A stretch of 64,000 bases of DNA from the NCBI GenBank assembly GCA_964057225.1, contig OZ059895.1:1550001-1614000 (forward strand), written 5' to 3'. Origin of the DNA: Auanema rhodensis (lineage: Eukaryota; Nematoda; Chromadorea; Rhabditida; Rhabditidae). Positions 32,901-45,742 of this stretch are shown one piece after another (the stretch's first letter is position 1; every line of letters starts with the position of its first letter). Made by a program: the position numbers and the translations under genes. Below the pieces are notes generated by a model, which had not been told where the DNA came from, searched no databases, and saw nothing but the letters and a program-made list of their open reading frames with translations.

Positions 32901-35900
32901 TACACTAATGCATCATTTTTCAAACGATCATAACTAATTTTTGTATTTAGCGTTTCTCAATGTAGTATAGTGCATTCGATGCGGATTTTTAAGCTGCGTC
33001 GATCTGTGTTATCAGATTTGCGCTAGCTTAAAAATGCACCGAGATATCAACTGATATAAGTTCACACTTATATCCTCGATTTTCACCCTGAAGAAATAAT
33101 TTTTTCGTTGAATAACATTGTCCATCGTCTTTGCCTTGAAAAAAGGAATCTAAAAACATCTCCTTTTTGCTAAATTATTTTGAAATTTTTCGAAAAAATT
33201 TTTGTCAAAATGTTTTTGGAAGCAATGTTGAGTGTACATGGAAACTCAACATACACTAATGCATCATTTTTCAAACGATCATAACTAATTTTTGTATCAA
33301 GCGTTTCTCGATGTAGTATAGTGCATTCGATGCGGATTTGTAAGCTGCGTCGATCTGTGTTATCAGATTTGCGCTAACTTAAAAATGCACCGAGATATCA
33401 ACTGATATAAGTTCACACTTATATCCTCGATTTTCACCCTGAAGAATTAATTTTTTCGTTGAATAACATTGTCTATCGTCTTTGCCTTGAAAAATGAAAT
33501 CTAAAAACATCTACTTTTTGTTAAATTATTTTGAAATTTTTCGAAAAAATTTTTGTCAAAATGTTTTTGGAAGCAATGTTGAGTGTACATGGAAACTCAA
33601 CATACACTAATGCATCATTTTTCAAACGATCATAACTAATTTTTGTATTAAGCTTTTCTCAATGTAGTATAGTGCATTCGATGCGGATTTTTAAGCTGCG
33701 TCGATCTGTGTTATCAGATTTGCGCTAGCTTAAAAATGCACCGAGATATCAACTGATATAAGTTCACACTTATATCCTCGATTTTCACCCTGAAGAAATA
33801 ATTTTTTCGTTGAATAACATTGTCCATCGTCTTTGCCTTGAAAAAAGGAATCTAAAAACATCTACTTTTTGCTAAATTATTTTGAAATTTTTCGAAAAAA
33901 TTTTTGTCAAAATGTTTTTGGAAGCAATGTTGAGTGTACATGGAAACTCAACATACACTAATGCATCATTTTTCAAACGATCATAACTAATTTTTGTATC
34001 AAGCGTTTCTCGATGTAGTATAGTGCATTCGATGCGGATTTGTAAGCTGCGTCGATCTGTGTTATCAGATTTGCGCTAACTTAAAAATGCACCGAGATAT
34101 CAACTGATATAAGTTCACACTTATATCCTCGATTTTCACCCTGAAGAATTAATTTTTTCGTTGAAAAACATTGTCTATCGTCTTTGCCTTGAAAAAAGGA
34201 ATCTAAAAACATCTACTTTTTGCTACATTATTTTGAAATTTTTCGAAAAAATTTTTGTCAAAATGTTTTTGGAAGCAATGTTGAGTGTACATGGAAACTC
34301 AACATACACTAATGCATCATTTTTCAAACGATCATAACTAATTTTTGTATTTAGCGTTTCTCAATGTAGTATAGTGCATTCGATGCGGATTTTTAAGCTG
34401 CGTCGATCTGTGTTATCAGATTTGCGCTAGCTTAAAAATGCACCGAGATATCAACTGATATAAGTTCACACTTATATCCTCGATTTTCACACTGAAGAAT
34501 TAATTTTTTCGTTGAATAACATTGTCTATCGTCTTTGCCTTGAAAAATGGAATCTAAAAACATCTACTTTTTGCTAAATTATTTGGAAATTTTTCGAAAA
34601 AATTTTTGTCAAAATGTTTTTGGAAGCAATGTTGAGTGTACATGGAAACTCAACATACACTAATGCATCATTTTTCAAACGATCATAACTTATTTTTGTA
34701 TCGAGCGTTTCTCAATGTAGTATAGTGCATTCGATGCGGATTTTTAAGCTGCGTCGATCTGTCTTATCAGATTTGCGCTAGCTTAAAAATGCACCGAGAT
34801 ATCAACTGATATAAGTTCACACTTATATCCTCGATTTTCACCCTGAAGATATAATTTTTTCGTTGAATAACATTGTCCATCGTCTTTGCCTTGAAAAAAG
34901 GAATCTAAAAACATCTCCTTTTTGCTAAATTATTTTGAAATTTTTCGAAAAAATTTTTGTCAAAATGTTTTTGGAAGCAATGTTGAGTGTACATGGAAAC
35001 TCAACATACACTAATGCATCATTTTTCAAACGATCATAACTAATTTTTGTATCAAGCGTTTCTCGATGTAGTATAGTGCATTCGATGCGGATTTGTAAGC
35101 TGCGTCGATCTGTGTTATCAGATTTGCGCTAACTTAAAAATGCACCGAGATATCAACTGATATAAGTTCACACTTATATCCTCGATTTTCACCCTGAAGA
35201 AATAATTTTTTCGTTGAATAACATTGTCCATCGTCTTTGCCTTGAAAAAAGGAATCTAAAAACATCTCCTTTTTGCTAAATTATTTTGAAATTTTTCGAA
35301 AAAATTTTTGTCAAAATGTTTTTGGAAGCAATGTTGAGTGTACATGGAAACTCAACATACACTAATGCATCATTTTTCAAACGATCATAACTAATTTTTG
35401 TATCAAGCGTTTCTCGATGTAGTATAGTGCATTCGATGCGGATTTGTAAGCTGCGTCGATCTGTGTTATCAGATTTGCGCTAACTTAAAAATGCACCGAG
35501 ATATCAACTGATATAAGTTCACACTTATATCCTCGATTTTCACCCTGAAGAATTAATTTTTTCGTTGAATAACATTGTCTATCGTCTTTGCCTTGAAAAA
35601 TGAAATCTAAAAACATCTACTTTTTGTTAAATTATTTTGAAATTTTTCGAAAAAATTTTTGTCAAAATGTTTTTGGAAGCAATGTTGAGTGTACATGGAA
35701 ACTCAACATACACTAATGCATCATTTTTCAAACGATCATAACTAATTTTTGTATTAAGCTTTTCTCAATGTAGTATAGTGCATTCGATGCGGATTTTTAA
35801 GCTGCGTCGATCTGTGTTATCAGATTTGCGCTAGCTTAAAAATGCACCGAGATATCAACTGATATAAGTTCACACTTATATCCTCGATTTTCACCCTGAA

Positions 35901-38900
35901 GAAATAATTTTTTCGTTGAATAACATTGTCCATCGTCTTTGCCTTGAAAAAAGGAATCTAAAAACATCTACTTTTTGCTAAATTATTTTGAAATTTTTCG
36001 AAAAAATTTTTGTCAAAATGTTTTTGGAAGCAATGTTGAGTGTACATGGAAACTCAACATACACTAATGCATCATTTTTCAAACGATCATAACTAATTTT
36101 TGTATCAAGCGTTTCTCGATGTAGTATAGTGCATTCGATGCGGATTTGTAAGCTGCGTCGATCTGTGTTATCAGATTTGCGCTAACTTAAAAATGCACCG
36201 AGATATCAACTGATATAAGTTCACACTTATATCCTCGATTTTCACCCTGAAGAATTAATTTTTTCGTTGAAAAACATTGTCTATCGTCTTTGCCTTGAAA
36301 AAAGGAATCTAAAAACATCTACTTTTTGCTACATTATTTTGAAATTTTTCGAAAAAATTTTTGTCAAAATGTTTTTGGAAGCAATGTTGAGTGTACATGG
36401 AAACTCAACATACACTAATGCATCATTTTTCAAACGATCATAACTAATTTTTGTATTTAGCGTTTCTCAATGTAGTATAGTGCATTCGATGCGGATTTTT
36501 AAGCTGCGTCGATCTGTCTTATCAGATTTGCGCTAGCTTAAAAATGCACCGAGATATCAACTGATATAAGTTCACACTTATATCCTCGATTTTCACCCTG
36601 AAGATATAATTTTTTCGTTGAATAACATTGTCTATCGTCTTTGCCTTGAAAAATGGAATCTAAAAACATCTACTTTTTGCTAAATTATTTTGAAATTTTT
36701 CGAAAAAATTTTTGTCAAAATGTTTTTGGAAGCAATGTTGAGTGTACATGGAAACTCAACATACACTAATGCATCATTTTTCAAACGATCATAACTTATT
36801 TTTGTATCGAGCGTTTCTCAATGTAGTATAGTGCATTCGATGCGAATTTGTAAGCTGCGTCGATCTGTGTTATCAGATTTGCGCTAACTTAAAAATGCAC
36901 CGAGATATCAACTGATATAAGTTCACACTTATATCCTCGATTTTCACCCTGAAGAAATAATTTTTTCGTTGAATAACATTGTCCATCGTCTTTGCCTTGA
37001 AAAAAGGAATCTAAAAACATCTACTTTTTGCTAAATTATTTTGAAATTTTTCGAAAAAATTTTTGTCAAAATGTTTTTGGAAGCAATGTTGAGTGTACAT
37101 GGAAACTCAACATACACTAATGCATCATTTTTCAAACGATCATAACTAATTTTTGTATCAAGCGTTTCTCGATGTAGTATAGTGCATTCGATGCGGATTT
37201 GTAAGCTGCGTCGATCTGTGTTATCAGATTTGCGCTAACTTAAAAATGCACCGAGATATCAACTGATATAAGTTCACACTTATATCCTCGATTTTCACCC
37301 TGAAGAATTAATTTTTTCGTTGAAAAACATTGTCTATCGTCTTTGCCTTGAAAAAAGGAATCTAAAAACATCTACTTTTTGCTACATTATTTTGAAATTT
37401 TTCGAAAAAATTTTTGTCAAAATGTTTTTGGAAGCAATGTTGAGTGTACATGGAAACTCAACATACACTAATGCATCATTTTTCAAACGATCATAACTAA
37501 TTTTTGTATTTAGCGTTTCTCAATGTAGTATAGTGCATTCGATGCGGATTTTTAAGCTGCGTCGATCTGTGTTATCAGATTTGCGCTAGCTTAAAAATGC
37601 ACCGAGATATCAACTGATATAAGTTCACACTTATATCCTCGATTTTCACACTGAAGAATTAATTTTTTCGTTGAATAACATTGTCTATCGTCTTTGCCTT
37701 GAAAAATGGAATCTAAAAACATCTACTTTTTGCTAAATTATTTTGAAATTTTTCGAAAAAATTTTTGTCAAAATGTTTTTGGAAGCAATGTTGAGTGTAC
37801 ATGGAAACTCAACATACACTAATGCATCATTTTTCAAACGATCATAACTTATTTTTGTATCGAGCGTTTCTCAATGTAGTATAGTGCATTCGATGCGGAT
37901 TTTTAAGCTGCGTCGATCTGTCTTATCAGATTTGCGCTAGCTTAAAAATGCACCGAGATATCAACTGATATAAGTTCACACTTATATCCTCGATTTTCAC
38001 CCTGAAGATATAATTTTTTCGTTGAATAACATTGTCCATCGTCTTTGCCTTGAAAAAAGGAATCTAAAAACATCTCCTTTTTGCTAAATTATTTTGAAAT
38101 TTTTCGAAAAAATTTTTGTCAAAATGTTTTTGGAAGCAATGTTGAGTGTACATGGAAACTCAACATACACTAATGCATCATTTTTCAAACGATCATAACT
38201 AATTTTTGTATCAAGCGTTTCTCGATGTAGTATAGTGCATTCGATGCGGATTTGTAAGCTGCGTCGATCTGTGTTATCAGATTTGCGCTAACTTAAAAAT
38301 GCACCGAGATATCAACTGATATAAGTTCACACTTATATCCTCGATTTTCACCCTGAAGAAATAATTTTTTCGTTGAATAACATTGTCCATCGTCTTTGCC
38401 TTGAAAAAAGGAATCTAAAAACATCTCCTTTTTGCTAAATTATTTTGAAATTTTTCGAAAAAATTTTTGTCAAAATGTTTTTGGAAGCAATGTTGAGTGT
38501 ACATGGAAACTCAACATACACTAATGCATCATTTTTCAAACGATCATAACTAATTTTTGTATCAAGCGTTTCTCGATGTAGTATAGTGCATTCGATGCGG
38601 ATTTGTAAGCTGCGTCGATCTGTGTTATCAGATTTGCGCTAACTTAAAAATGCACCGAGATATCAACTGATATAAGTTCACACTTATATCCTCGATTTTC
38701 ACCCTGAAGAATTAATTTTTTCGTTGAATAACATTGTCTATCGTCTTTGCCTTGAAAAATGAAATTTAAAAACATCTCCTTTTTGCTAAATTATTTTGAA
38801 ATTTTTCGAAAAAATTTTTGTCAAAATGTTTTTGGAAGCAATGTTGAGTGTACATGGAAACTCAACATACACTAATGCATCATTTTTCAAACGATCATAA

Positions 38901-41900
38901 CTAATTTTTGTATTAAGCTTTTCTCAATGTAGTATAGTGCATTCGATGCGGATTTTTAAGCTGCGTCGATCTGTGTTATCAGATTTGCGCTAGCTTAAAA
39001 ATGCACCGAGATATCAACTGATATAAGTTCACACTTATATCCTCGATTTTCACCCTGAAGAAATAATTTTTTCGTTGAATAACATTGTCCATCGTCTTTG
39101 CCTTGAAAAAAGGAATCTAAAAACATCTACTTTTTGCTAAATTATTTTGAAATTTTTCGAAAAAATTTTTGTCAAAATGTTTTTGGAAGCAATGTTGAGT
39201 GTACATGGAAACTCAACATACACTAATGCATCATTTTTCAAACGATCATAACTAATTTTTGTATCAAGCGTTTCTCGATGTAGTATAGTGCATTCGATGC
39301 GGATTTGTAAGCTGCGTCGATCTGTGTTATCAGATTTGCGCTAACTTAAAAATGCACCGAGATATCAACTGATATAAGTTCACACTTATATCCTCGATTT
39401 TCACCCTGAAGAATTAATTTTTTCGTTGAAAAACATTGTCTATCGTCTTTGCCTTGAAAAAAGGAATCTAAAAACATCTACTTTTTGCTACATTATTTTG
39501 AAATTTTTCGAAAAAATTTTTGTCAAAATGTTTTTGGAAGCAATGTTGAGTGTACATGGAAACTCAACATACACTAATGCATCATTTTTCAAACGATCAT
39601 AACTAATTTTTGTATCAAGCGTTTCTCGATGTAGTATAGTGCATTCGATGCGGATTTGTAAGCTGCGTCGATCTGTGTTATCAGATTTGCGCTAACTTAA
39701 AAATGCACCGAGATATCAACTGATATAAGTTCACACTTATATCCTCGATTTTCACCCTGAAGAATTAATTTTTTCGTTGAAAAACATTGTCTATCGTCTT
39801 TGCCTTGAAAAAAGGAATCTAAAAACATCTACTTTTTGCTACATTATTTTGAAATTTTTCGAAAAAATTTTTGTCAAAATGTTTTTGGAAGCAATGTTGA
39901 GTGTACATGGAAACTCAACATACACTAATGCATCATTTTTCAAACGATCATAACTAATTTTTGTATTTAGCGTTTCTCAATGTAGTATAGTGCATTCGAT
40001 GCGGATTTTTAAGCTGCGTCGATCTGTGTTATCAGATTTGCGCTAGCTTAAAAATGCACCGAGATATCAACTGATATAAGTTCACACTTATATCCTCGAT
40101 TTTCACACTGAAGAATTAATTTTTTCGTTGAATAACATTGTCTATCGTCTTTGCCTTGAAAAATGGAATCTAAAAACATCTACTTTTTGCTAAATTATTT
40201 TGAAATTTTTCGAAAAAATTTTTGTCAAAATGTTTTTGGAAGCAATGTTGAGTGTACATGGAAACTCAACATACACTAATGCATCATTTTTCAAACGATC
40301 ATAACTTATTTTTGTATCGAGCGTTTCTCAATGTAGTATAGTGCATTCGATGCGGATTTTTAAGCTGCGTCGATCTGTCTTATCAGATTTGCGCTAGCTT
40401 AAAAATGCACCGAGATATCAACTGATATAAGTTCACACTTATATCCTCGATTTTCACCCTGAAGATATAATTTTTTCGTTGAATAACATTGTCCATCGTC
40501 TTTGCCTTGAAAAAAGGAATCTAAAAACATCTCCTTTTTGCTAAATTATTTTGAAATTTTTCGAAAAAATTTTTGTCAAAATGTTTTTGGAAGCAATGTT
40601 GAGTGTACATGGAAACTCAACATACACTAATGCATCATTTTTCAAACGATCATAACTAATTTTTGTATCAAGCGTTTCTCGATGTAGTATAGTGCATTCG
40701 ATGCGGATTTGTAAGCTGCGTCGATCTGTGTTATCAGATTTGCGCTAACTTAAAAATGCACCGAGATATCAACTGATATAAGTTCACACTTATATCCTCG
40801 ATTTTCACCCTGAAGAAATAATTTTTTCGTTGAATAACATTGTCCATCGTCTTTGCCTTGAAAAAAGGAATCTAAAAACATCTCCTTTTTGCTAAATTAT
40901 TTTGAAATTTTTCGAAAAAATTTTTGTCAAAATGTTTTTGGAAGCAATGTTGAGTGTACATGGAAACTCAACATACACTAATGCATCATTTTTCAAACGA
41001 TCATAACTAATTTTTGTATCAAGCGTTTCTCGATGTAGTATAGTGCATTCGATGCGGATTTGTAAGCTGCGTCGATCTGTGTTATCAGATTTGCGCTAAC
41101 TTAAAAATGCACCGAGATATCAACTGATATAAGTTCACACTTATATCCTCGATTTTCACCCTGAAGAATTAATTTTTTCGTTGAATAACATTGTCTATCG
41201 TCTTTGCCTTGAAAAATGAAATCTAAAAACATCTACTTTTTGTTAAATTATTTTGAAATTTTTCGAAAAAATTTTTGTCAAAATGTTTTTGGAAGCAATG
41301 TTGAGTGTACATGGAAACTCAACATACACTAATGCATCATTTTTCAAACGATCATAACTAATTTTTGTATTAAGCTTTTCTCAATGTAGTATAGTGCATT
41401 CGATGCGGATTTTTAAGCTGCGTCGATCTGTGTTATCAGATTTGCGCTAGCTTAAAAATGCACCGAGATATCAACTGATATAAGTTCACACTTATATCCT
41501 CGATTTTCACCCTGAAGAAATAATTTTTTCGTTGAATAACATTGTCCATCGTCTTTGCCTTGAAAAAAGGAATCTAAAAACATCTACTTTTTGCTAAATT
41601 ATTTTGAAATTTTTCGAAAAAATTTTTGTCAAAATGTTTTTGGAAGCAATGTTGAGTGTACATGGAAACTCAACATACACTAATGCATCATTTTTCAAAC
41701 GATCATAACTAATTTTTGTATCAAGCGTTTCTCGATGTAGTATAGTGCATTCGATGCGGATTCGTAAGCTGCGTCGATCTGTGTTATCAGATTTGCGCTA
41801 ACTTAAAAATGCACCGAGATATCAACTGATATAAGTTCACACTTATATCCTCGATTTTCACACTGAAGAATTAATTTTTTCGTTGAATAACATTGTCTAT

Positions 41901-44900
41901 CGTCTTTGCCTTGAAAAATGGAATCTAAAAACATCTACTTTTTGCTAAATTATTTTGAAATTTTTCGAAAAAATTTTTGTCAAAATGTTTTTGGAAGCAA
42001 TGTTGAGTGTACATGGAAACTCAACATACACTAATGCATCATTTTTCAAACGATCATAACTTATTTTTGTATCGAGCGTTTCTCAATGTAGTATAGTGCA
42101 TTCGATGCGGATTTTTAAGCTGCGTCGATCTGTCTTATCAGATTTGCGCTAGCTTAAAAATGCACCGAGATATCAACTGATATAAGTTCACACTTATATC
42201 CTCGATTTTCACCCTGAAGATATAATTTTTTCGTTGAATAACATTGTCCATCGTCTTTGCCTTGAAAAAAGGAATCTAAAAACATCTCCTTTTTGCTAAA
42301 TTATTTTGAAATTTTTCGAAAAAATTTTTGTCAAAATGTTTTTGGAAGCAATGTTGAGTGTACATGGAAACTCAACATACACTAATGCATCATTTTTCAA
42401 ACGATCATAACTAATTTTTGTATCAAGCGTTTCTCGATGTAGTATAGTGCATTCGATGCGGATTTGTAAGCTGCGTCGATCTGTGTTATCAGATTTGCGC
42501 TAACTTAAAAATGCACCGAGATATCAACTGATATAAGTTCACACTTATATCCTCGATTTTCACCCTGAAGAAATAATTTTTTCGTTGAATAACATTGTCC
42601 ATCGTCTTTGCCTTGAAAAAAGGAATCTAAAAACATCTCCTTTTTGCTAAATTATTTTGAAATTTTTCGAAAAAATTTTTGTCAAAATGTTTTTGGAAGC
42701 AATGTTGAGTGTACATGGAAACTCAACATACACTAATGCATCATTTTTCAAACGATCATAACTAATTTTTGTATCAAGCGTTTCTCGATGTAGTATAGTG
42801 CATTCGATGCGGATTTGTAAGCTGCGTCGATCTGTGTTATCAGATTTGCGCTAACTTAAAAATGCACCGAGATATCAACTGATATAAGTTCACACTTATA
42901 TCCTCGATTTTCACCCTGAAGAATTAATTTTTTCGTTGAATAACATTGTCTATCGTCTTTGCCTTGAAAAATGAAATCTAAAAACATCTACTTTTTGTTA
43001 AATTATTTTGAAATTTTTCGAAAAAATTTTTGTCAAAATGTTTTTGGAAGCAATGTTGAGTGTACATGGAAACTCAACATACACTAATGCATCATTTTTC
43101 AAACGATCATAACTAATTTTTGTATTAAGCTTTTCTCAATGTAGTATAGTGCATTCGATGCGGATTTTTAAGCTGCGTCGATCTGTGTTATCAGATTTGC
43201 GCTAGCTTAAAAATGCACCGAGATATCAACTGATATAAGTTCACACTTATATCCTCGATTTTCACCCTGAAGAAATAATTTTTTCGTTGAATAACATTGT
43301 CCATCGTCTTTGCCTTGAAAAAAGGAATCTAAAAACATCTACTTTTTGCTAAATTATTTTGAAATTTTTCGAAAAAATTTTTGTCAAAATGTTTTTGGAA
43401 GCAATGTTGAGTGTACATGGAAACTCAACATACACTAATGCATCATTTTTCAAACGATCATAACTAATTTTTGTATCAAGCGTTTCTCGATGTAGTATAG
43501 TGCATTCGATGCGGATTTGTAAGCTGCGTCGATCTGTGTTATCAGATTTGCGCTAACTTAAAAATGCACCGAGATATCAACTGATATAAGTTCACACTTA
43601 TATCCTCGATTTTCACCCTGAAGAATTAATTTTTTCGTTGAAAAACATTATCTATCGTCTTTGCCTTGAAAAAAGGAATCTAAAAACATCTACTTTTTGC
43701 TACATTATTTTGAAATTTTTCGAAAAAATTTTTGTCAAAATGTTTTTGGAAGCAATGTTGAGTGTACATGGAAACTCAACATACACTAATGCATCATTTT
43801 TCAAACGATCATAACTAATTTTTGTATTTAGCGTTTCTCAATGTAGTATAGTGCATTCGATGCGGATTTTTAAGCTGCGTCGATCTGTGTTATCAGATTT
43901 GCGCTAGCTTAAAAATGCACCGAGATATCAACTGATATAAGTTCACACTTATATCCTCGATTTTCACACTGAAGAATTAATTTTTTCGTTGAATAACATT
44001 GTCTATCGTCTTTGCCTTGAAAAATGGAATCTAAAAACATCTACTTTTTGCTAAATTATTTTGAAATTTTTCGAAAAAATTTTTGTCAAAATGTTTTTGG
44101 AAGCAATGTTGAGTGTACATGGAAACTCAACATACACTAATGCATCATTTTTCAAACGATCATAACTTATTTTTGTATCGAGCGTTTCTCAATGTAGTAT
44201 AGTGCATTCGATGCGGATTTTTAAGCTGCGTCGATCTGTCTTATCAGATTTGCGCTAGCTTAAAAATGCACCGAGATATCAACTGATATAAGTTCACACT
44301 TATATCCTCGATTTTCACCCTGAAGATATAATTTTTTCGTTGAATAACATTGTCCATCGTCTTTGCCTTGAAAAAAGGAATCTAAAAACATCTCCTTTTT
44401 GCTAAATTATTTTGAAATTTTTCGAAAAAATTTTTGTCAAAATGTTTTTGGAAGCAATGTTGAGTGTACATGGAAACTCAACATACACTAATGCATCATT
44501 TTTCAAACGATCATAACTAATTTTTGTATCAAGCGTTTCTCGATGTAGTATAGTGCATTCGATGCGGATTTGTAAGCTGCGTCGATCTGTGTTATCAGAT
44601 TTGCGCTAACTTAAAAATGCACCGAGATATCAACTGATATAAGTTCACACTTATATCCTCGATTTTCACCCTGAAGAAATAATTTTTTCGTTGAATAACA
44701 TTGTCCATCGTCTTTGCCTTGAAAAAAGGAATCTAAAAACATCTCCTTTTTGCTAAATTATTTTGAAATTTTTCGAAAAAATTTTTGTCAAAATGTTTTT
44801 GGAAGCAATGTTGAGTGTACATGGAAACTCAACATACACTAATGCATCATTTTTCAAACGATCATAACTAATTTTTGTATCAAGCGTTTCTCGATGTAGT

Positions 44901-45742
44901 ATAGTGCATTCGATGCGGATTTGTAAGCTGCGTCGATCTGTGTTATCAGATTTGCGCTAACTTAAAAATGCACCGAGATATCAACTGATATAAGTTCACA
45001 CTTATATCCTCGATTTTCACCCTGAAGAATTAATTTTTTCGTTGAATAACATTGTCTATCGTCTTTGCCTTGAAAAATGAAATCTAAAAACATCTACTTT
45101 TTGTTAAATTATTTTGAAATTTTTCGAAAAAATTTTTGTCAAAATGTTTTTGGAAGCAATGTTGAGTGTACATGGAAACTCAACATACACTAATGCATCA
45201 TTTTTCAAACGATCATAACTAATTTTTGTATTAAGCTTTTCTCAATGTAGTATAGTGCATTCGATGCGGATTTTTAAGCTGCGTCGATCTGTGTTATCAG
45301 ATTTGCGCTAGCTTAAAAATGCACCGAGATATCAACTGATATAAGTTCACACTTATATCCTCGATTTTCACCCTGAAGAAATAATTTTTTCGTTGAATAA
45401 CATTGTCCATCGTCTTTGCCTTGAAAAAAGGAATCTAAAAACATCTACTTTTTGCTAAATTATTTTGAAATTTTTCGAAAAAATTTTTGTCAAAATGTTT
45501 TTGGAAGCAATGTTGAGTGTACATGGAAACTCAACATACACTAATGCATCATTTTTCAAACGATCATAACTAATTTTTGTATCAAGCGTTTCTCGATGTA
45601 GTATAGTGCATTCGATGCGGATTTGTAAGCTGCGTCGATCTGTGTTATCAGATTTGCGCTAACTTAAAAATGCACCGAGATATCAACTGATATAAGTTCA
45701 CACTTATATCCTCGATTTTCACCCTGAAGAATTAATTTTTTC
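29948..45742. repeat. Six-monomer (2106-bp) higher-order repeat A-B-C-D-E-F
   Basis: Types by marker: A TGAAATC/TGTTAAA/AAGCTTTTC; B GAAGAAATAA start, GTATCAAGCG, GATTTGTAAG, GCTAAC; C GTTGAAAAAC, GCTACATT, GTATTTAGCG; D AACTTATT, GTATCGAGCG, CTGTCTTATC; E GAAGATATAA start with ATCTCC; F GAAGAAATAA start with ATCTCC. A starts at 29948, 32054, 33458, 35564, 38723, 41180, 42935 and 45041, so successive units hold 6, 4, 6, 9, 7, 5 and 6 monomers. Full A-F order is seen from 29948, 33458 and 42935. The odd lengths are explained by recombinant monomers. Confidence 0.9.
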
